This document shows positions 42,077-50,616 of a stretch of 62,563 nt of DNA, piece by piece. The notes beneath the pieces were generated by a model. It searched no databases and was not told the DNA's origin. It saw only the letters and a program-made list of their open reading frames with translations. The stretch spans positions 1 to 62,563 of the forward strand of contig CAJOLC010000028.1 in NCBI GenBank assembly GCA_905235305.1, in the 5' to 3' direction. Each line of letters starts with the position of its first letter. Positions within the stretch are counted from its first letter, which is position 1. A program made the position numbers and the translations under genes. The DNA comes from an uncultured Bacteroidaceae bacterium (GTDB taxonomy: Bacteria; Bacteroidota; Bacteroidia; Bacteroidales; Bacteroidaceae).

Positions 42077-44014
42077 ATGACAAAATCATTGTTATTTGTT
42101 TGTGCCATGCTCGGCACAAGCCTTTGCACATCTGCTGCGGACAAGAAGGAGACGCTGGTGTCTCCGAACGGAAACGTGAAGCTCGAAGTCACGGTAGGCG
42201 AGCGTCTCACCTACAGCACCTACCTTGCCGGCGAACAACTCCTGAAGGATTGTCCACTGAGCCTGCAGGTTGGGAAAGAGACATTTGGGCAGAACCCAAA
42301 GCTGAGCGGAACGAAGCGCATGAAGGTGGACGAGGTGATTCGACCCGTCGTGCCGTTGAAGTTCGCCGAAGTTCCCAATAAGGCAGAGCAGCTGACGCTC
42401 ACCTTCAAGGGTGGAATCTCAGTGGATTTCCGTGCCTACGACAATGGCATCGCCTACCGCTTCAGCATCAATAAGGGCAAAGGCTCTGTGGATGTCGTGA
42501 GCGAAGGCCTTGAGCTCAACCTGCCGACTGCTTTCACGGCTCACGTCTCCAAGACAGGCGGCTTCGGCACATCATACGAGAATCCCTACACGCACATCTC
42601 CACTGCCGACTACAAGGCTGGCGACGAGATGACCTACCTGCCTGTTCTGCTGGAGAGTCCTAAGGGCACGCTGATGCTCATCTCTGAGAGCGACGTGCGC
42701 GACTACCCGCACATGTTCCTCAAACCTGTAGGCGGGAACGGCTTCACAGCAACCTTCCCCAAATCTCCCGAGACATGGGAACCCAGCGGAGACCGTGGAT
42801 GGAGGGTGACAAAGGAGCGTGACTGCATTGCTCGCACCGACGCGAAGCGCACCCTGCCCTGGCGATTTGCCGTCATCGGCTCTGACAAGACCATCGCTGA
42901 AAACCAGATGGAAGTCATCCTGGGAGGCAAGTGTGAGCTCGACGACACGTCGTGGATCAAGCCCGGCAAAGTGAACTGGGACTGGTGGAACCACTGGACT
43001 GTATGGGACGTGGACTTCGAGACGGGCATCAACAACGATACCTACAAGTACATCATCGACTGCGCTTCGAAGTTCGGCGTGGAGTACATCCTGCTGGACG
43101 AAGGTTGGAACAAGCGCGTGCAAGACCCCTTTACGACGCGCGACGAGATAGACGTGAAGGAACTCGTCGAATATGGTGCAAAGAAGAACGTCGGCATTGT
43201 GCTCTGGCTCTCGTGGCTCACCGTCGAACAGCACATGGACCTCATCCCCTTCTATGCAAAGATGGGCGTGAAAGGGCTGAAGATTGACTTCATGGACCAC
43301 AGCGACCAATGGATGGTGAACTTCTACGAAAGAGTGGCACGCGAGTGCGCCAAGAACAAGCTCCTTGTGGATTTCCACGGCTCGTTCAAGCCTGCAGGAC
43401 TGGAACAGCGCCTTCCCAACCTCATCAGCTACGAGGGTGTGCGCGGCCTGGAGCAGGGCGGTGGCTGCCGTCCCGACAACAGCATCTGGCTGCCCTTCAT
43501 GCGCAATGCCGTCGGCCCCATGGACTTTACGCCTGGCTCGATGCAGAGTGCACAGCCGGAGGACAACCGTGGCACGGGCTCGATGCCGATGGGTAGCGGC
43601 ACTCGTGCTTACCAGATGGCTCTCTACGTCTGCTTCGAGAGTGGCGTGCAGATGTTGGCAGACAGTCCCACACGCTATCTCCGCGAGGAGGAATGCACAC
43701 GCTTCATCGCTTCTGTACCCACAACATGGGACGAGACACGTGTGCTCGCGGCCAAAGCCGGCAACTATTATGTCGTGGCAAAACGCAAAGGAAGCGAGTG
43801 GTTCATTGGTGGAATCACAGGCGACAAGGCACAGGAAATTGAGGTTTCTCTCGACTTCATTGGCGGGAACAAACATCTCACAGCCTTCCAGGACGGCAGA
43901 AACGCCCACCGTATTGCTGTCGATTACAAGCGCGTAGAACAGAATGTCACCCCGCAGACCAAGCTGAAGCTCCACCTTGTCCGCAACGGTGGCTGGTGCG
44001 GTGTGATAAAGTAA
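42077..44014 (+). CDS. GH97 alpha-glycosidase, probably retaining
   Basis: This 645-residue protein has a signal peptide (about 1-20, TSAAD). The N-terminal super-sandwich (LVSPNGNVKLEV; ISVDFRAYDNGIAYRF) is followed by the barrel with VNWDWWNHW, YILLDEGWN and VKGLKIDFMDHSD. Asp404 in LKIDF stands at the nucleophile position of retaining GH97 enzymes, so alpha-galactosidase-type chemistry is more likely than the inverting alpha-glucosidase type (inference). Later segments, LLVDFHGSFKPAGLERQ-like and NAVGPMDFTPG, are typical. It is a stand-alone paralogue of the GH97 domain at 12743, and lies 25 bases before the aldo/keto reductase gene. Confidence 0.9.
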   Translation: MTKSLLFVCAMLGTSLCTSAADKKETLVSPNGNVKLEVTVGERLTYSTYLAGEQLLKDCPLSLQVGKETFGQNPKLSGTKRMKVDEVIRPVVPLKFAEVPNKAEQLTLTFKGGISVDFRAYDNGIAYRFSINKGKGSVDVVSEGLELNLPTAFTAHVSKTGGFGTSYENPYTHISTADYKAGDEMTYLPVLLESPKGTLMLISESDVRDYPHMFLKPVGGNGFTATFPKSPETWEPSGDRGWRVTKERDCIARTDAKRTLPWRFAVIGSDKTIAENQMEVILGGKCELDDTSWIKPGKVNWDWWNHWTVWDVDFETGINNDTYKYIIDCASKFGVEYILLDEGWNKRVQDPFTTRDEIDVKELVEYGAKKNVGIVLWLSWLTVEQHMDLIPFYAKMGVKGLKIDFMDHSDQWMVNFYERVARECAKNKLLVDFHGSFKPAGLEQRLPNLISYEGVRGLEQGGGCRPDNSIWLPFMRNAVGPMDFTPGSMQSAQPEDNRGTGSMPMGSGTRAYQMALYVCFESGVQMLADSPTRYLREEECTRFIASVPTTWDETRVLAAKAGNYYVVAKRKGSEWFIGGITGDKAQEIEVSLDFIGGNKHLTAFQDGRNAHRIAVDYKRVEQNVTPQTKLKLHLVRNGGWCGVIK

Positions 44015-44038
44015 GACCATTTCAACACAGAATTCAAC

Positions 44039-44995
44039 ATGGATTGCAAGACAAGATACATGGCCTCTGAGCAGCGGTATGCCGACGAGAGCCTATATGT
44101 CAGATGCGGACAGAGCGGTGTGCTGCTGCCGAAAGTAAGCCTGGGGTTCTGGCATAACTTTGGAGGCGTCGACCCTTACGAGAGGAGTCGTGCCATTACA
44201 CAGTATGCCTTCGACCATGGCATCACACATTTCGACCTCGCTAATAACTACGGACCGCCATACGGCTCTGCCGAGGAGACGATGGGCAGGCTGATGGACG
44301 ACGACTTCCGACCCTATCGCGACGAGCTTTTCATCAGTAGCAAGGCGGGCTACGATATGTGGCCCGGCCCCTACGGCAACTGGGGATCGCGCAAATACCT
44401 CATGGCCAGCCTCGACCAGAGTCTGAAGAGGATGCACCTGGACTACGTAGACCTCTTCTACAGCCACAGGCTCGACCCCGTGACACCTCTGGAGGAGACG
44501 CTCCAGGCATTGGTAGACATCGTCCGCTCCGGCAAGGCCCTCTACGTAGGCATCTCGAACTGGCCGCTCGAGCCCTTGCGTATCGGCGAGAAGTATCTGC
44601 GCGAACATGATGTGCCTCTGCTTATCTATCAGGGCAGGCTCAACATGATAGACAAGAAGCCGATGGAGCAGGGAATACTGGACTTCTGCCGAGAAAAGGG
44701 CGTGGGCTTCATTGCCTTCTCGCCCTTGGCACAGGGCCTGCTCACAGACCGCTATATGAACGGCATCCCGGCCGACTCGCGTATGGCACGAGAGCACTTC
44801 CTGAAGTCCGAACGCCTCACGCCGGAACTCACCGACTACGTCTTGAAGTTGAGGGAAAAGGCAAAGGCCGAGGGGCACTCCACTGCCGAAGAAGCCCTCA
44901 GATGGGTACTGGCTCAGGAAGGCGTGACGTCCGTCCTCATCGGTGCAAGCTCTACGAAACAGCTGGAGCAGAACTTGCGTTGCGTGGCAAACTGA
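44039..44995 (+). CDS. Aldo/keto reductase (YghZ-like), cytosolic
   Basis: This 318-residue protein has no signal peptide, unlike its neighbours. The catalytic tetrad of the family can be read: Asp and Tyr in HFDLANNYG, Lys in FISSKAGYD, His in FYSHRLDPV. NADPH-binding segments GISNWPLEP, FIAFSPLAQGLLTDRY and VLIGASSTKQLEQN are typical of YghZ/Kv-beta-like reductases. It reduces aldehydes, possibly a sugar-derived aldehyde from the locus (inference). Met9 (base 44063) could be the true start. It closes the long plus-strand block; a strong intrinsic terminator follows at 45052. Confidence 0.88.
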   Translation: MDCKTRYMASEQRYADESLYVRCGQSGVLLPKVSLGFWHNFGGVDPYERSRAITQYAFDHGITHFDLANNYGPPYGSAEETMGRLMDDDFRPYRDELFISSKAGYDMWPGPYGNWGSRKYLMASLDQSLKRMHLDYVDLFYSHRLDPVTPLEETLQALVDIVRSGKALYVGISNWPLEPLRIGEKYLREHDVPLLIYQGRLNMIDKKPMEQGILDFCREKGVGFIAFSPLAQGLLTDRYMNGIPADSRMAREHFLKSERLTPELTDYVLKLREKAKAEGHSTAEEALRWVLAQEGVTSVLIGASSTKQLEQNLRCVAN

Positions 44996-45051
44996 CAAAT
45001 GAAGGCGCACCGAGGTGTGTCTGCCAATGAACACCGACAGGTGTAACGACC

Positions 45052-45094
45052 AAAGACCTGTAGATATCCGACCGGACATCTGCAGGTCTTTTTT
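45052..45094 (+). terminator. Intrinsic terminator after the aldo/keto reductase gene
   Basis: AAAGACCTGTAGATATCC (45052-45069) pairs with the segment 45074-45091, with one mismatch and one G-U pair around a GACC loop. A run of T follows (45089-45094). This probably ends the glycosidase-block transcript. Confidence 0.8.
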
Positions 45095-45156
45095 CTTTCT
45101 CCTCATGAGAAGTCCGCAAAGTTCTCTTGAGAAGTTTGAGCCCATTCGCGATGGGT
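45095..45156. repeat. 22-nt repeat array A6
   Basis: GAGAAG occurs at 45107 and 45129. Small palindromes are centred at about 45105.5 (CTCATGAG), 45127.5 (TTCTCTTGAGAA) and 45148 (CCCAT and ATGGG), that is 22 and about 21 bases apart. Units have different arm sequences but keep their pairing. The array follows the terminator. Further small hairpins (GCACC...GGTGT, ACACC...GGTGT) lie at 45008-45044. Confidence 0.65.
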
Positions 45157-45202
45157 GATTTAGATTTATGAGAGAAACCGACGATATTTAAGAATAAAAT
45201 CG

Positions 45203-45210
45203 TATCTTTG
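45203..45210 (+). promoter_or_regulatory. Bacteroidales -7 promoter box (TATCTTTG)
   Basis: TATCTTTG matches TAnnTTTG and lies 23 bases before the start codon at 45233. No convincing -33 box is visible. Confidence 0.6.
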
Positions 45211-45232
45211 CAACCGAAACATCAAAGGAATC

Positions 45233-45676
45233 ATGCCAGGAAGCCATCATCTTTCTTCTCACGACAGACTCTTCCGCCTCTGCATAATGTTGCTGATGTT
45301 CTGCGGCTTGCCGGTCGCCGGCTTCAGTGACCATGACCGGGCAGGAAGCAACGGCAAAACGGCGAGGGAAGAATATGTCGCCCAGGGTGATGGCACGGCC
45401 TGCCCCATGATGCTTGAGCAGAAAGAGATGATGCCGGCGGGCTTCGTCATCACTGCGAAGACTGGGGAACGTATAGGCACTTCACGCCCCGTCCGACTCA
45501 TCCCGACTCATGGTGGCAAGTCCAACAGGACGTCGGGTCGACTGACTTCAGCAGGTTCCGCCTACCATTCCATACTTCACGCCCTGCTCCTTCACCTGTC
45601 CTGTGGCAGCACACGAGCCAGGGTTGCGTCTCCCCGCTTCTATTACGTCATCGCGTTGAGACGCATTCTTTGTTAG
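45233..45676 (+). CDS. Small exported hypothetical protein
   Basis: The reading frame of 147 codons starts behind a good -7 box and an AAAGGA tract. The N-terminus has a hydrophobic stretch (LCIMLLMFCGLPVAGF) that could be a signal peptide or membrane anchor. I recognise no domain, and the C-terminal third is rich in Arg, Ser and His and looks little constrained. It could be a real small secreted protein or a partly non-coding transcript. No operon partner is evident other than the next small gene, 100 bases downstream. Confidence 0.35.
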   Translation: MPGSHHLSSHDRLFRLCIMLLMFCGLPVAGFSDHDRAGSNGKTAREEYVAQGDGTACPMMLEQKEMMPAGFVITAKTGERIGTSRPVRLIPTHGGKSNRTSGRLTSAGSAYHSILHALLLHLSCGSTRARVASPRFYYVIALRRILC

Positions 45677-45776
45677 ACGATACACGACCTTTCCTACTGC
45701 GAGTTTGTAGAAAGAAACGGCTGCGTCTGGTGATGCAACCGCGATTCATCGTATCACTAACAAAAAACCACTAATA

Positions 45777-46175
45777 ATGTCGAACATCAAGACTCTGGAG
45801 ATGGCAGGAGCTGTCTCCTCGAAGAACTATATCAGTATCAAGAAATCATTCCTCGGGCTCAGTGAAAAGGTCATCTACGAGCCGACAAGCAGCAGGGTGA
45901 GAGCCGTCAGGCAAGAATACTCCGCCGATGAGGGCAAGCAGCTGGAACAGCTAATGTCGCTCCCCCTAAGCAGGCTGGAAGCAGAACTCAACGCGAAAGG
46001 CAAGCCCGCCACTTCTGCCGTGGGCAGCTACCAGCTGCAAGCCTGCCTGAGCGACGACCGCCAATTCTGTGCCGTGCAACTGTTTCGCTTCTACGACTTC
46101 ATGTATCATCCGCTGAGCGACCCTCGCTTCTTTGAGGGGAAAGAGGCAGAGACAGTCTCCAAGTTGCTTGGTTGA
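45777..46175 (+). CDS. Conserved-looking small cytosolic hypothetical protein
   Basis: This 132-residue protein has no signal peptide and a balanced amino-acid composition (MSNIKTLEMAGAVSSKNY at the start, FRFYDFMYHPLSDPRFF near the end), so it is probably coding. I do not recognise a family. It starts after ACTAATA with no Shine-Dalgarno site, as is usual here. A hairpin (CGCTGAC/GTCAGCG, 46176-46214) stands directly after its stop codon but has no T run. Confidence 0.55.
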   Translation: MSNIKTLEMAGAVSSKNYISIKKSFLGLSEKVIYEPTSSRVRAVRQEYSADEGKQLEQLMSLPLSRLEAELNAKGKPATSAVGSYQLQACLSDDRQFCAVQLFRFYDFMYHPLSDPRFFEGKEAETVSKLLG

Positions 46176-46313
46176 CGCTGACGCATGAGCCGGTGAACCG
46201 TTCTCCGGTCAGCGGACGAAGATGGGAAGGAGAGCCTAAGGCAACGCCTGTCTTCATGTAATTGACCGCAGACATTCCTCGCCTCCGTCGGCTGATGCAT
46301 CAAGGAGGGTTGT

Positions 46314-46379
46314 TTGCAGGTTCATGATGCTGCAATTGCAGGTTCATGAATATTCAATTGCAGGTTCATGAACCTGCAA
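46314..46379. repeat. 22-nt palindromic repeat array A7
   Basis: Three abutting units start at 46314, 46336 and 46358, each beginning TTGCAGGTTCATGA. The third unit is a perfect 22-bp palindrome: arm TTGCAGGTTCA followed by its exact reverse complement. In the first unit 9 of 11 arm positions pair, and in the second 8 of 11. There are no spacers between units. Confidence 0.9.
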
Positions 46380-46428
46380 AGGATGCATTATGCTATGTCG
46401 GGCGATGCGGCTGGCTGGAGAAAGAAAA

Positions 46429-46468
46429 TCCGCGTGCCTCGACGAGTATCGTGGCACGCGGACTTTTT
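46429..46468. terminator. Bidirectional intrinsic terminator
   Basis: TCCGCGTGCC (46429-46438) pairs perfectly with GGCACGCGGA (46453-46462). On the plus strand TTTTT follows, and on the minus strand TTTTCTTT follows, so it can end both the plus-strand hypothetical gene and the minus-strand phosphatase gene. Confidence 0.75.
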
Positions 46469-46528
46469 CCGACCTCCCTGTTGCCGGACCAAGGCAACGC
46501 GGTTTGCCTTCGTGGTTCAGCCAGTTTT

Positions 46529-47704
46529 TTATGGGATGGGAGTCGTCAGCGCAGCTTTCAGGGCGTTAATCTCCTCCTGAGTCATGCCGTTGTCAAGCAG
46601 GAACTTGGAGAAAGCCGTTGCGTAGTCAACATCAGAAAGATCACCTTCCTCGGCGCCTGCATAGAACGCCAGACACGGGTTGAGCCGCAGCTCCCGCAGC
46701 ACATAACATGTTATGGCATCGTCTTCCCGATTAATATGATAATAGTTCTCATACGTCTTCAGGTAGTCGTCGGCCATCTCATCGTATGTTGCTCCGCAAA
46801 GTCCCTCGAGCAGCGCGCACACATATCCCGTGCGGTCCTTCCCCTCCATGCAGTGAACATCGTATGGAGCAGGGTGCGACGGGAGTTCCTTCAGCGCAGC
46901 AACCATCAGGTTGACGAATTCGTCGGCTGCTGGGTCGGCCTTGAGCGGACACAGAATCACGTCGCCGTTATCCCACCGCAAGCGGCTGTATGGGGGCATG
47001 TCGGCATAGTAGGACTGCATCTTCGCCTCGGTGTCGGCAAGGTTGAGGATAGTCTTCACATGGTTCTGCTCCAGATAATCCGACACATAAAAAGCGCGGC
47101 TGAGCTCATTAGAGAATGGTGACGACGTGCGATGCAGTACGCCCGGGGCGATGCTGCCGGCACTTACGGCACGGGCATTGGCAAATTCCTCGTCGGAATT
47201 ATAGTCGTTGCGGTCGAAGCCATACGTCATGCTTAGGGCCTTCTGCACATCGTCCATGCCTCCCTTCTCCTTCATCGTGATGACTACACGCTGCCCCTCT
47301 AACCCTCTCAACTCCTCTGGCAATCCGACGTTATTAGCCGTAAAGCATACCGAGGGATAGGTGGGATAGGCCACACAAAGGTAAACACCAGTGAGGGCAT
47401 AGAAGCCATCGTAGTAAGGCATGTCAATGGTCTGGCCATTGACAGTAATGGTGACGACGTCGCCCAAGGTGAATCCGGCCTTTTTCATATCGGCCGACGT
47501 GAAACTCAACATTGCAGCGCCGAACTCATTATACGATACAATCTTGCCCTCGATAACAGGCGTTTGCACGCCTTCACCGCCGTCGTCATTGTCGCTGCAC
47601 GACGACATCACGGACATACAACTGAGAAGAAGTAAGAGGAGGGTCGACTTACATAGGCTCTGCAACGAGGCAGAAGCGTGCGGTTCAAGCTGGACTTCTT
47701 TCAT
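46529..47704 (-). CDS. Tyrosine-phosphatase lipoprotein
   Basis: This 391-residue protein has a lipoprotein signal (MSVMSSCSDN, lipid-anchored Cys near residue 36). Residues 50-155 form a beta-rich region (EGKIVSYNEFGAAMLSFTS; VTITVNGQTIDMPYY) that recalls the C-terminal domain of SAM hydroxide adenosyltransferases; this is a weak match. From about 175 to 380 is a tyrosine phosphatase domain with the P-loop HCMEGKDRTG (Cys285, Arg291) and a possible general acid upstream. It should dephosphorylate phosphotyrosine, phosphoinositide or a small phosphate ester outside the inner membrane. It is transcribed toward array A7, 127 bases downstream of the slyD stop codon. Confidence 0.82.
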   Translation of the reverse strand: MKEVQLEPHASASLQSLCKSTLLLLLLSCMSVMSSCSDNDDGGEGVQTPVIEGKIVSYNEFGAAMLSFTSADMKKAGFTLGDVVTITVNGQTIDMPYYDGFYALTGVYLCVAYPTYPSVCFTANNVGLPEELRGLEGQRVVITMKEKGGMDDVQKALSMTYGFDRNDYNSDEEFANARAVSAGSIAPGVLHRTSSPFSNELSRAFYVSDYLEQNHVKTILNLADTEAKMQSYYADMPPYSRLRWDNGDVILCPLKADPAADEFVNLMVAALKELPSHPAPYDVHCMEGKDRTGYVCALLEGLCGATYDEMADDYLKTYENYYHINREDDAITCYVLRELRLNPCLAFYAGAEEGDLSDVDYATAFSKFLLDNGMTQEEINALKAALTTPIP

Positions 47705-47736
47705 GATAATTCTGGTTTATTGTGAATAATACAATA

Positions 47737-47805
47737 GGATGCAGTGCATTGTTCCTTAGAGTTGTTGGCGGTGCACACCTGAATCATTGACACAGAACTG
47801 CATCC
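47737..47805. repeat. 9-bp inverted repeat in the phosphatase leader
   Basis: GGATGCAGT at 47737 is the exact reverse complement of ACTGCATCC at 47797. The pair encloses 51 bases between slyD and the phosphatase gene. It could fold in the leader RNA or be an operator pair. No -7 promoter box is visible here. Confidence 0.35.
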
Positions 47806-47831
47806 AGGACTTTGGCAACATATACCTTGGA

Positions 47832-48404
47832 TTAGTTTGAGCCGCAACCGCCACAGCCTTCGCAACTGCCACCGCTGCAACCGCCGCCACAATTGCCTCC
47901 ACAACCCGTAATCTGATTCAGGGCGTCGCGTATCTCTTCGTTCGTGGCTTCGCGACTTTCCGTCACTTCGCCCACGAAGTTGAGGCTCTTGCCTGCAAGG
48001 GGATGGTTGAGGTCGACGACTATTGACTCTTCACCAATCTCGACGATAGTGCCGTTGAAGCGAGCTCCATCGGCACTGCTGAGAGGCACTACGGCCCCTT
48101 CGAAGATGAAGCGTGGGTCGAGCTTGCCATTGATTTCAAACGCCCCCCGAGGGAGTGCCTGCTTCCCTGCCTCGTCGTATTCGCCGTAGGCATCACTCGG
48201 AGGAAGCGTGAAGTCGAACTTGTCGCCAACCCTCAACGGCACAATCTGAGCCTCGAAGGCATCGAGCGTCATGCCCAAAGCACTGATGAAGACAAAAGGG
48301 TCGCCTTCGGCTGTTTCTTCCACAAGTTCCGGCTTACCCTCCGAAGCACTCGTGTAGAGCTTATACATCACGGCAATGTACTTGTTTTGATTCTCTGCTG
48401 ACAT
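47832..48404 (-). CDS. slyD: SlyD-type FKBP peptidyl-prolyl isomerase
   Basis: This 190-residue cytosolic protein starts IAVMYKLYTS after a short lead and has the FKBP pattern with the inserted IF domain of SlyD: VPLRVGDKFDFTLPPSDAYG, LPRGAF, VDLNHPLAGKSLNFVGEV. The last 25 residues are Gly/Cys-rich (GCGGNCGGGCSGGSCEGCGG), a metal-binding tail like the nickel-binding tail of SlyD. It speeds proline isomerisation and acts as a chaperone. Its promoter (box at 48460-48467) is back to back with that of the GH92 gene. Confidence 0.92.
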   Translation of the reverse strand: MSAENQNKYIAVMYKLYTSASEGKPELVEETAEGDPFVFISALGMTLDAFEAQIVPLRVGDKFDFTLPPSDAYGEYDEAGKQALPRGAFEINGKLDPRFIFEGAVVPLSSADGARFNGTIVEIGEESIVVDLNHPLAGKSLNFVGEVTESREATNEEIRDALNQITGCGGNCGGGCSGGSCEGCGGCGSN

Positions 48405-48459
48405 TCTTATTTTATTTACTATTTAGAGATTTATGGTTTGCCATTTATGTTTTCTTGTG

Positions 48460-48467
48460 CAAATGTA
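48460..48467 (-). promoter_or_regulatory. Bacteroidales -7 box for slyD (TACATTTG on the minus strand)
   Basis: CAAATGTA on the plus strand reads TACATTTG on the minus strand, about 56 bases before the slyD start. It is divergent from the GH92 promoter 45 bases away. The -33 region is not clear. Confidence 0.55.
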
Positions 48468-48511
48468 TGAAAAAACTACGAACTATGAATTATGCTTTAT
48501 GAATTATTTTA

Positions 48512-48519
48512 TATCTTTG
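48512..48519 (+). promoter_or_regulatory. Bacteroidales -7 box for the GH92 gene (TATCTTTG)
   Basis: The box lies only 12 bases before ATG 48531, so the leader must be just a few bases long. It also lies downstream of the earlier in-frame ATG at 48492 and so rules that start out. Confidence 0.65.
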
Positions 48520-48530
48520 CAGGAAAACTT

Positions 48531-50561
48531 ATGAAAGTAAAATCGTTTCTGACGCTGAGCTTGGCCATACTTCTATGCGGAACGACGACCTATGCACAGC
48601 AGGATTCATTCCTCGACAAAGTCAATCTCTACATTGGCACTGCCGACGACTACGGGCAGATGACGCCAGGAGCAACGGTCCCCTACAGCCAAATACAGGT
48701 CTGCCCCGATAGCAAGCCTCGTCAGCATCCAGGGTACGACTACGAAGTGCCTGCGATATCAGGCTTCAGCATCAATCGCCTCTCGGGTGTCGGCGGCAGT
48801 GGTTGCGGCGGTAATGTCTCCCTGATGCCAGACTTGACAGGTCAGGATGTCAGGCTCCTCAAGTACACGGAAGTAGCAAAACCTGGCTACTACAGCGTTC
48901 AGTTAAGTAACGGCGTCTGGTTCACGGCAACGGCAGACCGAAGGATGGCTGTGGAGCGTTTCAGCTTCCCTGATGCCAAGAAGGCTGTCCTCCTGCTCAA
49001 TCCGCGTTCTGCTTTCGACAAGATATTCGCCGCCAGCTTTGAACAGAAGTCTCCGCAGATGGGACAGGGCTTTGCTGAATGCGCCAACACATGCGGCCGC
49101 GGGCATTATCTCCTCCATTACCGCCTTTATACAAGTTCGCCTTTCGTGCTCGACACGATAGCCGACGGACGTAAGCGCCTCACCTTCCCCGAGTTGTCGG
49201 CACGATATGTTGAGGTCCGAGTCGTCGTTTCGACAGGACTTGCCGACGAACTGGACAAGATGAGCGAGCAGGCTGTATGGCGGACAGACTTCCAGACAAT
49301 GGCAGAGCGAGCCCAGCGTCAATGGGAACGTTTGCTGTCGGCAGTTGAGGTGGAAGGCGGTACGGCAGATCAGCAAACCATCTTCTATACATCTTTATAT
49401 AGAACATTCCACAGCCCGTTCCAAGTCACGGACCGTCTGATGACGCAATACCTCGGCACGGATGGCAAGATGCACGAGGCAAAGGGCTTCCAGTACTACA
49501 GTTCCTGGTCACTATGGGACACGTACCGCACGAAGTTCCCCCTCATCACGCTCCTCGATGCGAGCCGTTCTTCCGACATCATGCAGTCGCTCTGCCAGCT
49601 ATACATAACAGGCAAGAAGGACTGGAGCACTGATTACGAATGTGTGCCGACCGTTCGAACCGAGCACGCCATAGCTACACTCCTGGACGCCTATCGCCAG
49701 GGCATCAGCATCCCGACACTTCGCAACGCCTATCCCGGCATGGTGAAAGAAGTGAAGAGGCTCAGCCTGAAGAGTCCCGACCAATGTCTCGAAGCCAGCG
49801 GCGACTTTTGGGCTCTCGGACAATTAGCTGAGGAACTGGGCATGAAGGAAGATGCCTTGACCTGGGCAAAACGAGGAGAGGAAATCTTCGACAGCATATG
49901 GCCTAAGGAATTTCAGCACATCGACGAGACATTTACCAAGATGAAAGGCAACGGGCTCTATCAGGGCACACGATGGCAATACAGATGGGGCGCGCCGATG
50001 TACCTGCCGCGAATGATAGAGATGGCAGGCAAGAAAGAACTCGGCGAACAGCTGCAGAGGTTCTTCCGCGAGGAGCTATACAACCAGGGCAATGAACCGG
50101 ACATCCACGTGCCGTTCCTCTTCGGCCGTCTCGGGATGCCTCAGAGGACGGAAAGCATTGTCAGAAGCCTTGCCACGGAAAGCATCACCCATCGTTATGG
50201 CGGCAATGACGCCTACCCCACCCCATTCGTCGGCTGTGCCTTCGTGAACCAACCCCGCGGATATTGCCCGGAGATGGACGAGGACGACGGTGCCATGAGT
50301 GCCTGGTACGTGTTTGCCAGCATTGGCATGTACCCGCTTGTCGTGGGCGAGGCCGTATACGAGCTCTTCCCTCCCCTGTTCGACAAAGTCACCCTTCACC
50401 TCGATGCCGACCGCCAGACGACTGTCACCATCTGCAAGGACGAGGGAGCAGGAAGCAAAGGACTGGTGAAGCGCGTCACCTGGAACGGCAAAACGCTCCC
50501 CGACTTCCGCATCTCCGTAGGAGAACTCAAGAAAGGCGGCACGCTGACGTTCGTCTACTGA
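48531..50561 (+). CDS. GH92 exo-alpha-mannosidase, second copy
   Basis: The frame is open from 48492, but the promoter box at 48512 and the signal peptide MKVKSFLTLSLAILLCGTT place the start at 48531, giving 676 residues. GH92 landmarks: KVNLYIGTADDYGQMTPGAT, HPGYDYEVPAISGFSINRLSG, YYSSWSLWDTYRTKFPLITLL, and DEDDGAMSAWYVFASIGMYP near the C-terminus. It is a calcium-dependent inverting alpha-mannosidase by family. It is more divergent and shorter than the 24092 copy and has its own promoter, so it may be controlled separately from the main block. The lipoprotein gene follows after 55 bases. Confidence 0.9.
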   Translation: MKVKSFLTLSLAILLCGTTTYAQQDSFLDKVNLYIGTADDYGQMTPGATVPYSQIQVCPDSKPRQHPGYDYEVPAISGFSINRLSGVGGSGCGGNVSLMPDLTGQDVRLLKYTEVAKPGYYSVQLSNGVWFTATADRRMAVERFSFPDAKKAVLLLNPRSAFDKIFAASFEQKSPQMGQGFAECANTCGRGHYLLHYRLYTSSPFVLDTIADGRKRLTFPELSARYVEVRVVVSTGLADELDKMSEQAVWRTDFQTMAERAQRQWERLLSAVEVEGGTADQQTIFYTSLYRTFHSPFQVTDRLMTQYLGTDGKMHEAKGFQYYSSWSLWDTYRTKFPLITLLDASRSSDIMQSLCQLYITGKKDWSTDYECVPTVRTEHAIATLLDAYRQGISIPTLRNAYPGMVKEVKRLSLKSPDQCLEASGDFWALGQLAEELGMKEDALTWAKRGEEIFDSIWPKEFQHIDETFTKMKGNGLYQGTRWQYRWGAPMYLPRMIEMAGKKELGEQLQRFFREELYNQGNEPDIHVPFLFGRLGMPQRTESIVRSLATESITHRYGGNDAYPTPFVGCAFVNQPRGYCPEMDEDDGAMSAWYVFASIGMYPLVVGEAVYELFPPLFDKVTLHLDADRQTTVTICKDEGAGSKGLVKRVTWNGKTLPDFRISVGELKKGGTLTFVY

Positions 50562-50616
50562 GACTTACTTTCTGACTATTTCATAAACAATTCCTTACAT
50601 TATCCAATTATCTCTC

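Larger units (their letters stand above)
46176..46528. other. 353-base gene-free stretch with hairpins and array A7
   Basis: From left to right the gap holds: a GC-rich hairpin at 46176-46214 (CGCTGAC pairing with GTCAGCG); about 100 bases with nothing recognised; array A7; and a bidirectional terminator at 46429-46468. It separates converging genes. A long plus-strand frame crossing its end is antisense to the phosphatase gene. Confidence 0.6.

Noticed and set aside
46346-47122. Plus-strand frame of 258 codons
   Set aside because: It is antisense to the tyrosine-phosphatase gene, which has clear motifs, and shows no domain of its own.
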